This document shows, one piece after another, positions 24,701 to 31,910 of a DNA stretch of 64,000 nucleotides (position 1 is its first letter; each line of letters starts with the position of its first letter). The stretch spans positions 1-64,000 of the forward strand of contig NZ_VCNG01000019.1 in assembly GCF_006227205.1 (NCBI RefSeq), in the 5' to 3' direction. The notes below the pieces were generated by a model. It was not told where the DNA came from. It worked only from the letters and a program-made list of their open reading frames with translations, and made no database searches. Both the position numbers and the translations under genes were made by a program. Source of the stretch: Pseudomonas sp. ICMP22404. Lineage in GTDB: Bacteria > Pseudomonadota > Gammaproteobacteria > Pseudomonadales > Pseudomonadaceae.

Positions 24701-24928
24701 TTCGCGGGAGATTTCTTTGAGGGGCAGGAAGCCGTGGCGCTCGGAGCCGAAATCGACAAAGGCAGCCTCAAGGCTTGGTTCGATGCGAGTAATCCGGCCT
24801 TTATAGATGTTGGCCTTCTTCTGCTCGCGTGCACCGGATTCGATATCCAGGTCGTAGAGGCGCTGGCCGTCTACCAGTGCAACACGCAACTCTTCGGGTT
24901 GAGTTGCGTTAATCAGCATTCTTTTCAT
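21731..24928 (-). CDS. rne: Ribonuclease E
   Basis: RNase E is the membrane-associated endonuclease that starts mRNA decay and scaffolds the degradosome. The 1065-residue product starts MKRMLINATQPEELRV. It has the S1 RNA-binding domain (about 35-120), the DNase I-like catalytic part with the metal-binding aspartates in SIDINSARATKGSD and GGLIVIDFIDM, and the zinc-link CPRCNGTG. The C-terminal half (about 520-1065) is disordered: an Arg-rich stretch of REER/PREER repeats (about 610-715, coded near 22785-23110), an Ala/Glu/Val/Pro-rich linker, and NDPREVRRRKREAERLQKE close to the end. As I recall, REER and NDPR motifs are named in the P. aeruginosa enzyme as partner-binding segments. The start at 24928 is the family start; the longer frame is leader. 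Confidence 0.97.
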   Translation of the reverse strand: MKRMLINATQPEELRVALVDGQRLYDLDIESGAREQKKANIYKGRITRIEPSLEAAFVDFGSERHGFLPLKEISREYFKKAPEGRVNIKDVLSEGQEVIVQVEKEERGNKGAALTTFISLAGRYLVLMPNNPRAGGISRRIEGEERNELREALNGLVAPADMGLIVRTAGLGRSSEEMQWDLDYLLQLWTAIKEASLDRSAPFLIYQESNVIIRAIRDYLRQDIGEVLIDSVEAQDEALTFIRQVMPQYASKIKLYEDSVPLFNRFQIESQIETAFQRVVELPSGGSIVIDPTEALVSIDINSARATKGSDIEETALQTNLEAAEEIARQLRLRDIGGLIVIDFIDMTPAKNQRAVEEKVRECLEADRARVQVGRISRFGLLEMSRQRLRPSLGESSGIVCPRCNGTGIIRDVESLSLAILRLIEEEALKDRTAEVRAQVPIPVAAFLLNEKRNSITKIELRTRARIVILPNDHLETPHFEVQRLRDDSPEAHNNQSSYEIAAAAAEVEEVQPAAATRTLVRQEAAVKTAPARANAPVPTEVVAPAPAPVAAPEPSLFKGLVKSLVSLFATKEEPAAPAVVAKPAATERPARNEERRNGRQQTRNRNGRRDEERKPREERAPREERAPREPREERQPREAREEVSTVAREERAPRPPREERQPRAPREDRKPRGEREERVRELREPLDAAPAAAATAEERPARQPREERAPRPPREERQPRAEQAAAAASEEEVLNAEEQLQEDGQDNAEGDRPRRRSRGQRRRSNRRERQRDANGNVIEGSEESESTEAPSTADLAAGLAVTAAVASSTISAPAEAQANEQAERATAAVENAPVETPVVEATTPVEVTASPEVEVAPAREAQPEAEAAVEPAPVVEQPVEAAEPAVETPVEAGTEEKAAAPVREEQTAFNWNPEPAAPAPAVEPEPMPEPVKAAEPAVVEPAPVVEAPVVAEAPAPVEEPAPASALTANGRAPNDPREVRRRKREAERLQKEAEEAAAQARAAEPAPAVEVVEASPAPVTEAAAEPAPVESAPVTDEAQPSAEAEEVTPHRAPMEKEHEPKPHA

Positions 24929-25567
24929 GTAGTACCGTCGGTTTCCGGGCTGCCGGAAACGGCGTTCGGCACACACGACTTCTCACGGTCGGTGTCAGGT
25001 GCGTCATGGAAGTGGCTGACCACTCCAGTGTCCAGCGAGTTCGGCCCAATGATGGCGAAGTCGCGACGGACGCGTCCTGCTTGCTGGTACTCAAGCACTC
25101 AGTCAGGAGGAGGAATCAACCGGCGTCTGTGGACGAGATGAAGCGTCTGAAACAAGCCTAGTGCTACACAGTCCGACGGTTGTACATCTCCACCCTACAC
25201 GTATCCCTGATAATTCGGGTGCTGCCGCGCGCAGAATCCGCAGCGGGTTGGCATTTACCGTGAGCTCCGGAAAGGGGAGGTCACGCATCATGGCTAATTA
25301 GGCGTTGTTTCCGCAGCTTTCGCCCGGGGTCGTTCGCAACTGACTGCACTTTGTGAACTGGCCGTGAATGTGGCGCGCAAGGCGAGTGAATACTCTGCTT
25401 TGCGGCGTATTTCAGGCCTCATGTCACCTGCGCTCGTTACACCTGCAAACTCTACCGAATCGTGGCAAAAGCCCCGTAGGACGGCCTCTCGTCCTCGTGA
25501 ATTGCGTTGGTCAGGGCCGGTTTTTGACCGTTAGTCCGCTGTCCAGCCACTTTTGGCGGCGTTCGCG
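24929..25567 (-). promoter_or_regulatory. Long rne 5' leader
   Basis: The rne promoter predicted at 25568-25596 implies a leader of about 630 nucleotides. E. coli rne also has a long leader through which RNase E autoregulates. I see one clear small hairpin (GGACG-N6-CGTCC type, around 25478-25494) and several short GC stems, but no match to the E. coli hp2/hp3 structures that I can prove by eye. No credible gene lies in this 640-bp stretch. Confidence 0.55.
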
Positions 25568-25596
25568 ACTATAGCAGCAATGATTAAGTGCTTCAA
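25568..25596 (-). promoter_or_regulatory. Predicted sigma-70 promoter of rne
   Basis: On the minus strand TTGAAG (25596-25591) and TATAGT (25573-25568) are separated by 17 bases, a good sigma-70 match. Transcription would begin near 25561. Confidence 0.7.
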
Positions 25597-25618
25597 TTCC
25601 ATAAAAAATTGTTATGAT
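25590..25618 (+). promoter_or_regulatory. Predicted rluC promoter, overlapping the rne promoter
   Basis: TATGAT (25613-25618) lies 17 bases after GCTTCA (25590-25595), a weak -35 that shares its bases with the rne -35 on the other strand. Transcription would begin around 25625, one base before the rluC ATG. Confidence 0.5.
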
Positions 25619-25625
25619 CGCCGCC

Positions 25626-26582
25626 ATGACGACTACTGCCCCTTCGACCCCGAGCGTTCAACTGCTCGAGGTCTCGCCGGAATATGCCGGCCAACGAATC
25701 GATAACTTCCTTCTCGCCCGGCTCAAGGGCGTGCCCAAGACCTTGATTTATCGCATTTTGCGCAAGGGCGAGGTGCGGGTGAACAAAGGCCGGATCAAGC
25801 CGGAGTACAAGCTCCAGGCAGGCGATATCGTGCGCGTGCCGCCGGTTCGCGTGCCCGAGCGCGATGAGCCGGTGCCTGTTGCCCAAGGGCTGCTGCAGCG
25901 CCTGGAAGACTCGATTATCTACGAAGACAAAGCGCTGATTGTGATCAACAAGCCCGCAGGCATCGCGGTTCACGGCGGCAGCGGCCTGGATTTCGGTGTG
26001 ATCGAAGCCTTTCGTCAGTTGCGTCCGGACGCCAAGGAGCTGGAGTTGGTCCACCGCCTGGACCGCGACACCTCCGGGCTGCTGATGATCGCCAAGAAGC
26101 GCAGCATGTTGCGCCATCTGCATGAACAATTGCGCGGTGACGGCATCGACAAGCGCTACATGGCGCTGGTGCGCGGTCATTGGGCGACGTCCATCAAGCA
26201 GGTCCGGGCTCCGTTGCTCAAGAGCAACCTGCGTTCCGGCGAGCGCATGGTCGAGGTCAACGACGAAGGCAAGGACGCGCTCACTGTGTTCAAGGTGCTG
26301 CGGCGTTTCGGTGACTTCGCCACCATGGTGGAGGCCAAGCCGGTGACCGGTCGTACCCACCAGATTCGTGTCCACACATTGCATGCTGGCCATTGCATCG
26401 CCGGTGACCCCAAATACGGGGACGACGATTTCACCCGTGAGATCCGCGAACTCGGCGGAAAACGCCTGTTTCTGCATGCCTATATGTTGACGGTGCCGCT
26501 GCCTGATGGGGGCGAGCTGAAGTTGCAGGCACCCGTGGACGCCATGTGGGCCAAGACTGTGGAGCGATTGAGTGCATCCTGA
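25626..26582 (+). CDS. rluC: 23S rRNA pseudouridine synthase RluC
   Basis: The 318-residue enzyme has an N-terminal S4 RNA-binding domain (RIDNFLLARLKGVPKTLIYRILR, about 25-85) and the RluA/RluC catalytic domain with the active-site Asp in HRLDRDTSGLLM and the PVTGRTHQIRVH motif. It modifies three uridines of 23S rRNA in E. coli. The ATG at 25626 has no Shine-Dalgarno sequence and sits almost on the predicted transcription start; no better start exists downstream before the conserved S4 domain. The gene is divergent from rne, as in E. coli. Confidence 0.94.
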   Translation: MTTTAPSTPSVQLLEVSPEYAGQRIDNFLLARLKGVPKTLIYRILRKGEVRVNKGRIKPEYKLQAGDIVRVPPVRVPERDEPVPVAQGLLQRLEDSIIYEDKALIVINKPAGIAVHGGSGLDFGVIEAFRQLRPDAKELELVHRLDRDTSGLLMIAKKRSMLRHLHEQLRGDGIDKRYMALVRGHWATSIKQVRAPLLKSNLRSGERMVEVNDEGKDALTVFKVLRRFGDFATMVEAKPVTGRTHQIRVHTLHAGHCIAGDPKYGDDDFTREIRELGGKRLFLHAYMLTVPLPDGGELKLQAPVDAMWAKTVERLSAS

Positions 26583-27234
26583 CTACAAGCTCCTGATCTT
26601 CGATTGGGACGGCACCCTGGCCAATTCCATCGGTCGGATCGTGGAGTCGATGCATGTCGCATCCGACCGTACGGGTTTTGCCAGGCGCGATGACTTTGCG
26701 GTAAAAGGCATCATCGGTCTCGGATTGCCGGAAGCCATTCGCAGCCTGTATCCGGACATCGATGATGAGGCGCTGGTGGTGTTTCGCCAGCACTACGCTG
26801 AACACTACATTGCTCTGGAAGCCGAGCCGTCGCCGTTGTTCGAGGGCGTGGCGGATACCCTTGAGGCGTTGCGGGCAGAGGGCTATCACTTGGCCGTCGC
26901 CACCGGGAAGGCTCGTCGCGGGCTGGATCGGGTGCTGAAGGCTCATGGCTGGGAGGATTATTTCGATATCACCCGTGCCGCCGATGAGACCGCCAGCAAG
27001 CCGCACCCGCTGATGCTCGAGCAGATCCTGGCGCATTGCGAGGTGCGTCCTGAGCGAGCGCTGATGATCGGGGACTCGTCGTTTGATCTGCAGATGGCGC
27101 GCAATGCCGGCATGGGCTCGGTGGCCGTCAGCTACGGCGCGCAGACGATCGAGGCGCTGCGGGCGTTCGAGCCGCGACTGGCCATTGACCGTTTTCCTGA
27201 GTTGCACGCCTGGCTGAGCCGGCACACCGATTAA
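26572..27234 (+). CDS. HAD-superfamily phosphatase (phosphoglycolate phosphatase-like)
   Basis: The 220-residue HAD hydrolase has motif I FDWDGTLANS (nucleophile Asp), motif II VATGK, the Lys in TASKPHPLML and motif III MIGDSSFDLQMARNAG. The cap insertion after motif I places it in subfamily IA. The substrate is not evident; relatives are annotated as phosphoglycolate phosphatase-like. A GTG start at 26572 overlaps the end of rluC by 11 bases, and an SppA-like protease gene follows after 20 bases, so the three form an operon. Confidence 0.88.
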   Translation: MHPDYKLLIFDWDGTLANSIGRIVESMHVASDRTGFARRDDFAVKGIIGLGLPEAIRSLYPDIDDEALVVFRQHYAEHYIALEAEPSPLFEGVADTLEALRAEGYHLAVATGKARRGLDRVLKAHGWEDYFDITRAADETASKPHPLMLEQILAHCEVRPERALMIGDSSFDLQMARNAGMGSVAVSYGAQTIEALRAFEPRLAIDRFPELHAWLSRHTD

Positions 27235-27254
27235 ATTTGTTGAAGGATGCAAGT

Positions 27255-28244
27255 ATGACCGATGAATGGAAGGCACCGGCCAAGGCAAGCGCTGACAACG
27301 GTGACGACAAGAGCTGGAAGTTGCTGGAAAAGACCCTCCTGGCTGGGGTGGAGGAGCAGCGTCGTGCGCGCCGCTGGGGCATCTTCTTCAAGTGCCTGGT
27401 CTTTATTTATCTTTTCGTCGGGCTGGGGGTCATCATCCAGGCGATCGATATGAAGAAGAATCCCGGCAGCGGTTCGGCCTACACAGCGGTGATCGATATC
27501 GAAGGCATGATCGCGGACAAGGAGGCGGCGAGCGCGGACAACATTATCGGCAGCCTGCGGGCCGCGTTCGAGGATTCGAAAGTCAAAGGGGTGGTGCTGC
27601 GCATCAACAGTCCGGGCGGCAGCCCGGTGCAGGCGGGCTACGTCTATGACGAGATCGTTCGCCTGCGTGCGGCGCATCCGGACATCAAGGTCTATGCGGT
27701 GATTGCCGATCTCGGCGCCTCCGGAGCCTATTACATCGCCAGCGCGGCGGATCAGGTCTATGCCGACAAGGCCAGTCTGGTGGGGTCTATTGGTGTGACC
27801 GCCGCTGGTTACGGCTTCGTCGAGACCCTGGACAAGCTCGGTATCGAGCGTCGGGTCTACACCGCCGGTGAGCATAAGTCGTTCCTCGATCCTTTCCAGC
27901 CGCAGAAGCCGGAAGAAACCGCTTTCTGGCAGGGGGTGCTCGATACGACCCACAAACAGTTCATCGCCAGCGTCAAGAAAGGCCGGGGTGATCGGCTCAA
28001 GGACAAGGAGCACCCGGAACTGTTCTCCGGTCTGGTCTGGTCTGGAGAGCAGGCATTGTCCCTGGGCTTGATCGATGGGTTGGGCAGTGCCAGTTCGGTG
28101 GCGCGGGATGTGATCGGTGAGAAGGAGCTGGTGGACTTCACTGTCGAAGAGTCGCCGCTCGATCGTTTCTCGAAGAAGCTGGGGGCGAGCATTGCCGAGC
28201 GCCTGGCGATGTGGATGGGGTTCCAGGGCCCGGCATTGCGCTAA
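27255..28244 (+). CDS. S49 family signal peptide peptidase, SppA-like
   Basis: The 329-residue protein has a cytoplasmic N-terminus of about 45 residues, one membrane helix (FFKCLVFIYLFVGLGVIIQ) and a periplasmic S49 serine-lysine protease domain. Motifs are GVVLRINSPGGSPVQAG, LGASGAYYIASAAD (nucleophile Ser in GASGAYY) and KASLVGSIGV. It would cleave signal peptide remnants or other membrane peptides. The length is that of the short, single-domain form. A GAAGGA site precedes the ATG at 27255; the longer frame from 27237 lacks one. Confidence 0.92.
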   Translation: MTDEWKAPAKASADNGDDKSWKLLEKTLLAGVEEQRRARRWGIFFKCLVFIYLFVGLGVIIQAIDMKKNPGSGSAYTAVIDIEGMIADKEAASADNIIGSLRAAFEDSKVKGVVLRINSPGGSPVQAGYVYDEIVRLRAAHPDIKVYAVIADLGASGAYYIASAADQVYADKASLVGSIGVTAAGYGFVETLDKLGIERRVYTAGEHKSFLDPFQPQKPEETAFWQGVLDTTHKQFIASVKKGRGDRLKDKEHPELFSGLVWSGEQALSLGLIDGLGSASSVARDVIGEKELVDFTVEESPLDRFSKKLGASIAERLAMWMGFQGPALR

Positions 28245-28249
28245 TCGGC

Positions 28250-28828
28250 TCAGGGTATCTGCACGCCCTCTGCCAGCAACATATCCACAAGGCGGATCAG
28301 GGGCAGGCCGATCAGGCTGGTGGCGTCGGAGCCTTCGGTGCTCTGGAACAGGCTTACGCCCAAGCCCTCGGCCTTGAAGCTGCCGGCGCAATCATAAGGC
28401 TGTTCGATCCGCAGGTAGCGCTCGACCCGTTCCGGGTCGAGCGTGCGCATGTTGACGGTAAAGGGCACGCAATCGACCTGGCAGGCGCCAGTCTGGCTGT
28501 TGAGCAGTGCCAGGCCAGTGAGGAACGTGACTTGGGTCCCGCTGGCGGCCAGCAGTTGTTCGCGGGCATTGTCGAAGGTGTGGGGTTTGCCCAGGATGCG
28601 CTCGCCGAGCACGGCGACCTGGTCCGAGCCGATGATCAGGTGTGCCGGGTGGCTGTCGGCCAGGGCCAGGGCTTTTTCCCGGGCCAGGCGCTTTACCAGT
28701 TCCCGGGCGGGCTCGCCGGGGCGGTGGCTTTCGTCGATATCCGGCGAGCTGCAGACGAATGGTAGCCCCAGGCGGGCGAGCAATTCCCGGCGGTAGACCG
28801 AGCTGGAGGCAAGTAATAAAGGCAGCAT
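28250..28828 (-). CDS. maf: Maf/YceF family nucleotide pyrophosphatase
   Basis: The 192-residue protein opens LPLLLASSSVYRRELLARLGL, the Maf signature, and contains IIGSDQVAVLGERILGKP and EGSDATSLIGLPLIRL. Members next to yceD-rpmF are the YceF type, reported to hydrolyse 7-methyl-GTP and so to act in nucleotide house-cleaning. The ATG at 28828 has GGAG seven bases upstream; the ATG at 28834 would leave only one base of spacing. It is convergent with the protease gene (5-base gap) and divergent from yceD. Confidence 0.9.
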   Translation of the reverse strand: MLPLLLASSSVYRRELLARLGLPFVCSSPDIDESHRPGEPARELVKRLAREKALALADSHPAHLIIGSDQVAVLGERILGKPHTFDNAREQLLAASGTQVTFLTGLALLNSQTGACQVDCVPFTVNMRTLDPERVERYLRIEQPYDCAGSFKAEGLGVSLFQSTEGSDATSLIGLPLIRLVDMLLAEGVQIP

Positions 28829-28856
28829 GGGCATCTCCAAAAGTCAGGGGCGAATT

Positions 28857-29022
28857 CTAGCGTCCTGTCTCCGAAATAAGCTGTTCATTTTTGGCGGCGT
28901 CTTGGGTGCCCGGCCGGCATCGCCACTCCTCGCCATAGCCCTGCTATGACTCGTCGCGGCGCCTTGGCCGAACACCCAAGCCACTCGCCAAAAGAGAACG
29001 TATTTCCGAGACAGGACGCTAG
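28857..29022. repeat. 166-bp palindromic element flanked by CTAG (MITE-like)
   Basis: CTAGCGTCCTGTCTCCGAAA at 28857 matches the reverse complement of the other end (TTTCCGAGACAGGACGCTAG, ending 29022) with one mismatch in 22 bp, and the complementarity continues inward in patches (TTTTGGCG, CTTGGGTG, CATAGC). No ORF spans it. It sits between maf and the yceD promoter. Confidence 0.8.
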
Positions 29023-29058
29023 CGAGGCGGGCAAGTGACGGACAGGGCTGAATTTCCT

Positions 29059-29086
29059 TTGACATGGGCGGGGGCATCCCTATAAT
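29059..29086 (+). promoter_or_regulatory. Consensus sigma-70 promoter of yceD-rpmF
   Basis: TTGACA (29059-29064) and TATAAT (29081-29086) are both perfect, with a 16-base spacer. The expected transcription start (about 29093) is only two to four bases from the yceD ATG. Confidence 0.85.
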
Positions 29087-29095
29087 GCTGCGCCT

Positions 29096-29623
29096 ATGTT
29101 GAATGACCCGATTCCACCTCACGTTGACCCGCGCAAATTGGCTGATCGTGGCACCACCCTTCAAGGTGAACTGCTGCTGGCCGATTTGAAGAGACTCTGC
29201 GACCCGCTTTCCGACGATGTCGGTACGGTCCAGGCCAAATTCGTTTTTGAACGAGATGAACGTAAATCTGTGGTAATCCACAGCTTTATCGACACTGAAG
29301 TCAAAATGGTTTGCCAGCGTTGTCTTGAGCTGGTCACCCTGCCGATCCACAGCGAATGCAGTTACGCCGTGGTGAAGGAGGGTGCGAATACCCAGTCGTT
29401 GCCGAAAGGTTATGACGTGCTGGAACTGGGCGAAGATCCATTGGATCTGCAGTCACTGATCGAGGAGGAGCTTCTGCTCGCCTTGCCCATTGTGCCTGCT
29501 CATCATCCGGAAGAATGCCAGCAGCCGGCGGGAGCAGATGAACCCGAACCGAGCGAGGACGAGGTAACGCGGTCCAACCCGTTCAGTGTATTGGCGCAGT
29601 TAAAGCGTGACCCAAACGTTTAG
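29096..29623 (+). CDS. yceD: YceD/DUF177 family protein
   Basis: The 175-residue protein has the DUF177 cysteine pair in VCQRCLELVTLP (about 83-94) and the acidic motif YDVLELGEDPLDLQSLIEEELLLALP. The family is required for 23S rRNA or ribosome maturation in some bacteria and plants; the exact activity is unsettled. It is always next to rpmF, as here (14-base gap). The ATG at 29096 lacks a ribosome-binding site and lies next to the predicted transcription start, suggesting a leaderless message. Confidence 0.92.
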   Translation: MLNDPIPPHVDPRKLADRGTTLQGELLLADLKRLCDPLSDDVGTVQAKFVFERDERKSVVIHSFIDTEVKMVCQRCLELVTLPIHSECSYAVVKEGANTQSLPKGYDVLELGEDPLDLQSLIEEELLLALPIVPAHHPEECQQPAGADEPEPSEDEVTRSNPFSVLAQLKRDPNV

Positions 29624-29636
29624 GAGTTAATCAATT

Positions 29637-29819
29637 ATGGCTGTTCAGCAGAACAAAAAATCCCGCTCTGCCCGTGACATGCGCCGTTCGCACGACGCTC
29701 TCGAGGCTAGCACCCTGTCCGTAGAAAAAACCACTGGTGAAGTTCACCTGCGTCACCACGTATCGCCAGAAGGCGTATACCGTGGTCGTAAAGTGATCGA
29801 CAAGGGCGCTGACGAGTAA
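29637..29819 (+). CDS. rpmF: 50S ribosomal protein L32
   Basis: The 60-residue basic protein starts [22 protein letters not shown], the standard L32 opening, and ends [21 protein letters not shown]. It lacks the C-terminal zinc-binding cysteines seen in some other phyla, as is normal for gammaproteobacteria. TAGGAG precedes the ATG. It sits between yceD and plsX. Confidence 0.97.
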
Positions 29820-29822
29820 TCC

Positions 29823-30833
29823 TTGTCCGCTCAAGTCATCGCAATTGACGCAATGGGCGGGGACTTCGGTCCCCGCAGCATTGTTCAGGCCAGCCTTGCT
29901 TGTCTGAATGCAACACCCTCGCTGCACCTGACCCTCGTTGGTCAACCCTCCCTTCTTGAAGAAATGCTCAGTGGCCAAGCGGCTGCGGATCGTGCGCGCC
30001 TGACGATTACCCCTGCGTCCGAAGTCATCACCATGGACGAAAAGCCGGCCCAGGCCTTGCGCGGCAAGCCTGACGCGTCGATGCGGGTGGCTCTTGAGCT
30101 GCTGCGCGACGACAAGGTCCAGGCCTGTGTCAGTGCCGGAAATACGGGGGCGTTGATGGCGCTGTCGCGCTATGTGCTCAAGACCCTGCCGGGCATCGAC
30201 CGGCCGGCCATGGTCGCGGCGATCCCGACCCGCAGAGGCTTCTGCCAGTTACTCGACCTGGGGGCCAATGTCGATTGCAGCGCCGAGCACCTGCTGCAAT
30301 TTGCGGTGATGGGTTCGGTGGCGGCCGAAACCCTAGGTATCGCGCGCCCTCGCGTGGCGCTGCTGAACATCGGAACCGAAGACATCAAGGGCAACCAGCA
30401 GGTCAAGCTGGCCGCCACGTTGTTGCAGCGCGCTCGGGGAATCAACTACATCGGTTTCGTCGAGGGCGATGGTTTGTACCGGGGCGAGGCGGACGTGGTG
30501 GTGTGTGACGGCTTCGTCGGCAACATCCTGCTCAAGTCCAGCGAGGGCCTGGCAACCATGATCGGCGAGCGGATCGAGAGCCTGTTCCGGCAGAGCCTGG
30601 CCTCGCGGGTGGTGGGAGCCCTGGCGTTGCCCTTGATGCGTCGCCTGCAGGCGGACCTGGCGCCAGCGCGGCATAACGGGGCCAGTTTTCTCGGGTTGCA
30701 GGGGATTGTGATCAAAAGTCATGGGTCGGCAGGCGTGCAGGGTTTTCAAAGCGCTATCAACCGGGCGGTGATCGAAATCCAGGAGAACCTGCCCGAGCGC
30801 CTGCATGGTCGCCTCGAAGATTTGTTAACTTAG
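29823..30833 (+). CDS. plsX: Phosphate acyltransferase PlsX
   Basis: PlsX converts acyl-ACP to acyl-phosphate for phospholipid synthesis. The 336-residue protein has AIDAMGGDFGPRSIV at the start, SAGNTGALMALS, LNIGTEDIKGNQQVK and GVQGFQSAINRAV near the end. The start is a TTG at 29823, three bases after the rpmF stop, which aligns with the family N-terminus (MSAQVIAIDAMGG). Downstream, fabH, which follows plsX in E. coli, is absent and fabD follows after 123 bases. Confidence 0.96.
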   Translation: MSAQVIAIDAMGGDFGPRSIVQASLACLNATPSLHLTLVGQPSLLEEMLSGQAAADRARLTITPASEVITMDEKPAQALRGKPDASMRVALELLRDDKVQACVSAGNTGALMALSRYVLKTLPGIDRPAMVAAIPTRRGFCQLLDLGANVDCSAEHLLQFAVMGSVAAETLGIARPRVALLNIGTEDIKGNQQVKLAATLLQRARGINYIGFVEGDGLYRGEADVVVCDGFVGNILLKSSEGLATMIGERIESLFRQSLASRVVGALALPLMRRLQADLAPARHNGASFLGLQGIVIKSHGSAGVQGFQSAINRAVIEIQENLPERLHGRLEDLLT

Positions 30834-30956
30834 GCGTTTTCGCTCGACAATGCTTAAATGTGACCGGTCGGTTCAACCCGCCATCCAACAGTCAGTTTCC
30901 TAGCGCCCCACGGGGCGTCAATTTTTGACGACAAGATCATTAGGGGCTTTGTTTTC

Positions 30957-31895
30957 ATGTCTGCTTCCCTCGCATTCGTCTTTCCAGGACAGGGCTCGCA
31001 GTCCCTCGGCATGCTGGCCGAGCTGGGCGCGCAATACCCGTTGATCCTCGAAACATTCAAAGAAGCGTCCGATGCACTCGGCTATGACTTGTGGGCTTTG
31101 ACCCAGCAAGGGCCCGAAGAGCAGCTCAATCAAACCGATAAAACCCAACCGGCTATCCTGACCGCCTCGGTCGCTCTGTGGCGCCTGTGGCTGGCTGAAG
31201 GTGGTGCGCGTCCGGCTTTCGTTGCCGGTCATAGCCTGGGGGAATACAGCGCCCTTGTCGCCGCTGGCAGCCTTGGCCTGGGCGACGCGGTGAAGCTGGT
31301 GGAGCGCCGTGGCCAGTTGATGCAGGAGGCCGTTCCGGCCGGGCAGGGCGGCATGGCCGCGATTCTCGGCCTGGAAGATGCCGATGTGCTGGCAGCCTGC
31401 GCCGAGGCGGCGCAGGGCGATGTGGTCAGTGCGGTGAACTTCAACTCCCCGGGCCAGGTCGTGATCGCCGGTGCCAAGGCTGCGGTCGAGCGCGCCATTG
31501 AAGGCTGCAAGGCTCGTGGTGCCAAGCGCGCCATGCCGTTGCCGGTCAGTGTGCCGTCGCACTGTGAATTGATGCGTCCTGCTGCCGAGCGCTTCGCCGA
31601 ATCCATTGCCGCCATTGATTGGCAGGCACCGCAGATTCCCGTGGTGCAGAATGTCAGCGCTGATGTTGCGCCAGACCTCGAGACCCTCAAGCGCGACCTG
31701 CTGGAACAGCTCTACAAGCCGGTTCGCTGGGTCGAATCGGTGCAGACCCTGGCGGCCAAGGGCGCGACCGAACTGGTCGAGTGCGGCCCAGGCAAGGTGC
31801 TGGCCGGTCTGAACAAACGCTGCGCCGAAGGCGTGTCGACTTCCAATCTCAACACCCCAGACGCTTTCGCTGCCGCCCGTGCAGCGCAGGCCTGA
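30957..31895 (+). CDS. fabD: Malonyl-CoA:ACP transacylase FabD
   Basis: FabD loads malonate onto ACP for fatty acid elongation. The 312-residue enzyme has FPGQGSQ at residues 8-14, the nucleophile motif GHSLGEYSALVAAG, the catalytic His region SVPSHCELM and VVQNVSADV. It is followed by fabG after 15 bases. The start at 30957 (MSASLAFVFPGQG) has a weak AGGGG site. Confidence 0.97.
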   Translation: MSASLAFVFPGQGSQSLGMLAELGAQYPLILETFKEASDALGYDLWALTQQGPEEQLNQTDKTQPAILTASVALWRLWLAEGGARPAFVAGHSLGEYSALVAAGSLGLGDAVKLVERRGQLMQEAVPAGQGGMAAILGLEDADVLAACAEAAQGDVVSAVNFNSPGQVVIAGAKAAVERAIEGCKARGAKRAMPLPVSVPSHCELMRPAAERFAESIAAIDWQAPQIPVVQNVSADVAPDLETLKRDLLEQLYKPVRWVESVQTLAAKGATELVECGPGKVLAGLNKRCAEGVSTSNLNTPDAFAAARAAQA

Positions 31896-31910
31896 ACAGG
31901 AGAAGCTTGC

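Noticed and set aside
21725..25141. Open frame of 1138 codons on the plus strand opposite rne
   Set aside because: It is the antisense of rne, kept open by GC-rich codon bias and the repetitive Arg/Glu region; its translation is Gly/Phe/Arg-rich low complexity without any domain.
28857..29022. Simple Rho-independent terminator for maf or the protease gene
   Set aside because: It lies upstream of maf, is 166 bp long and lacks a T run at either end, so a mobile or structural repeat is the better reading.
30834..30956. Possible fabH remnant between plsX and fabD
   Set aside because: The gap is too short and no fragment of a ketoacyl synthase III can be read in any frame.
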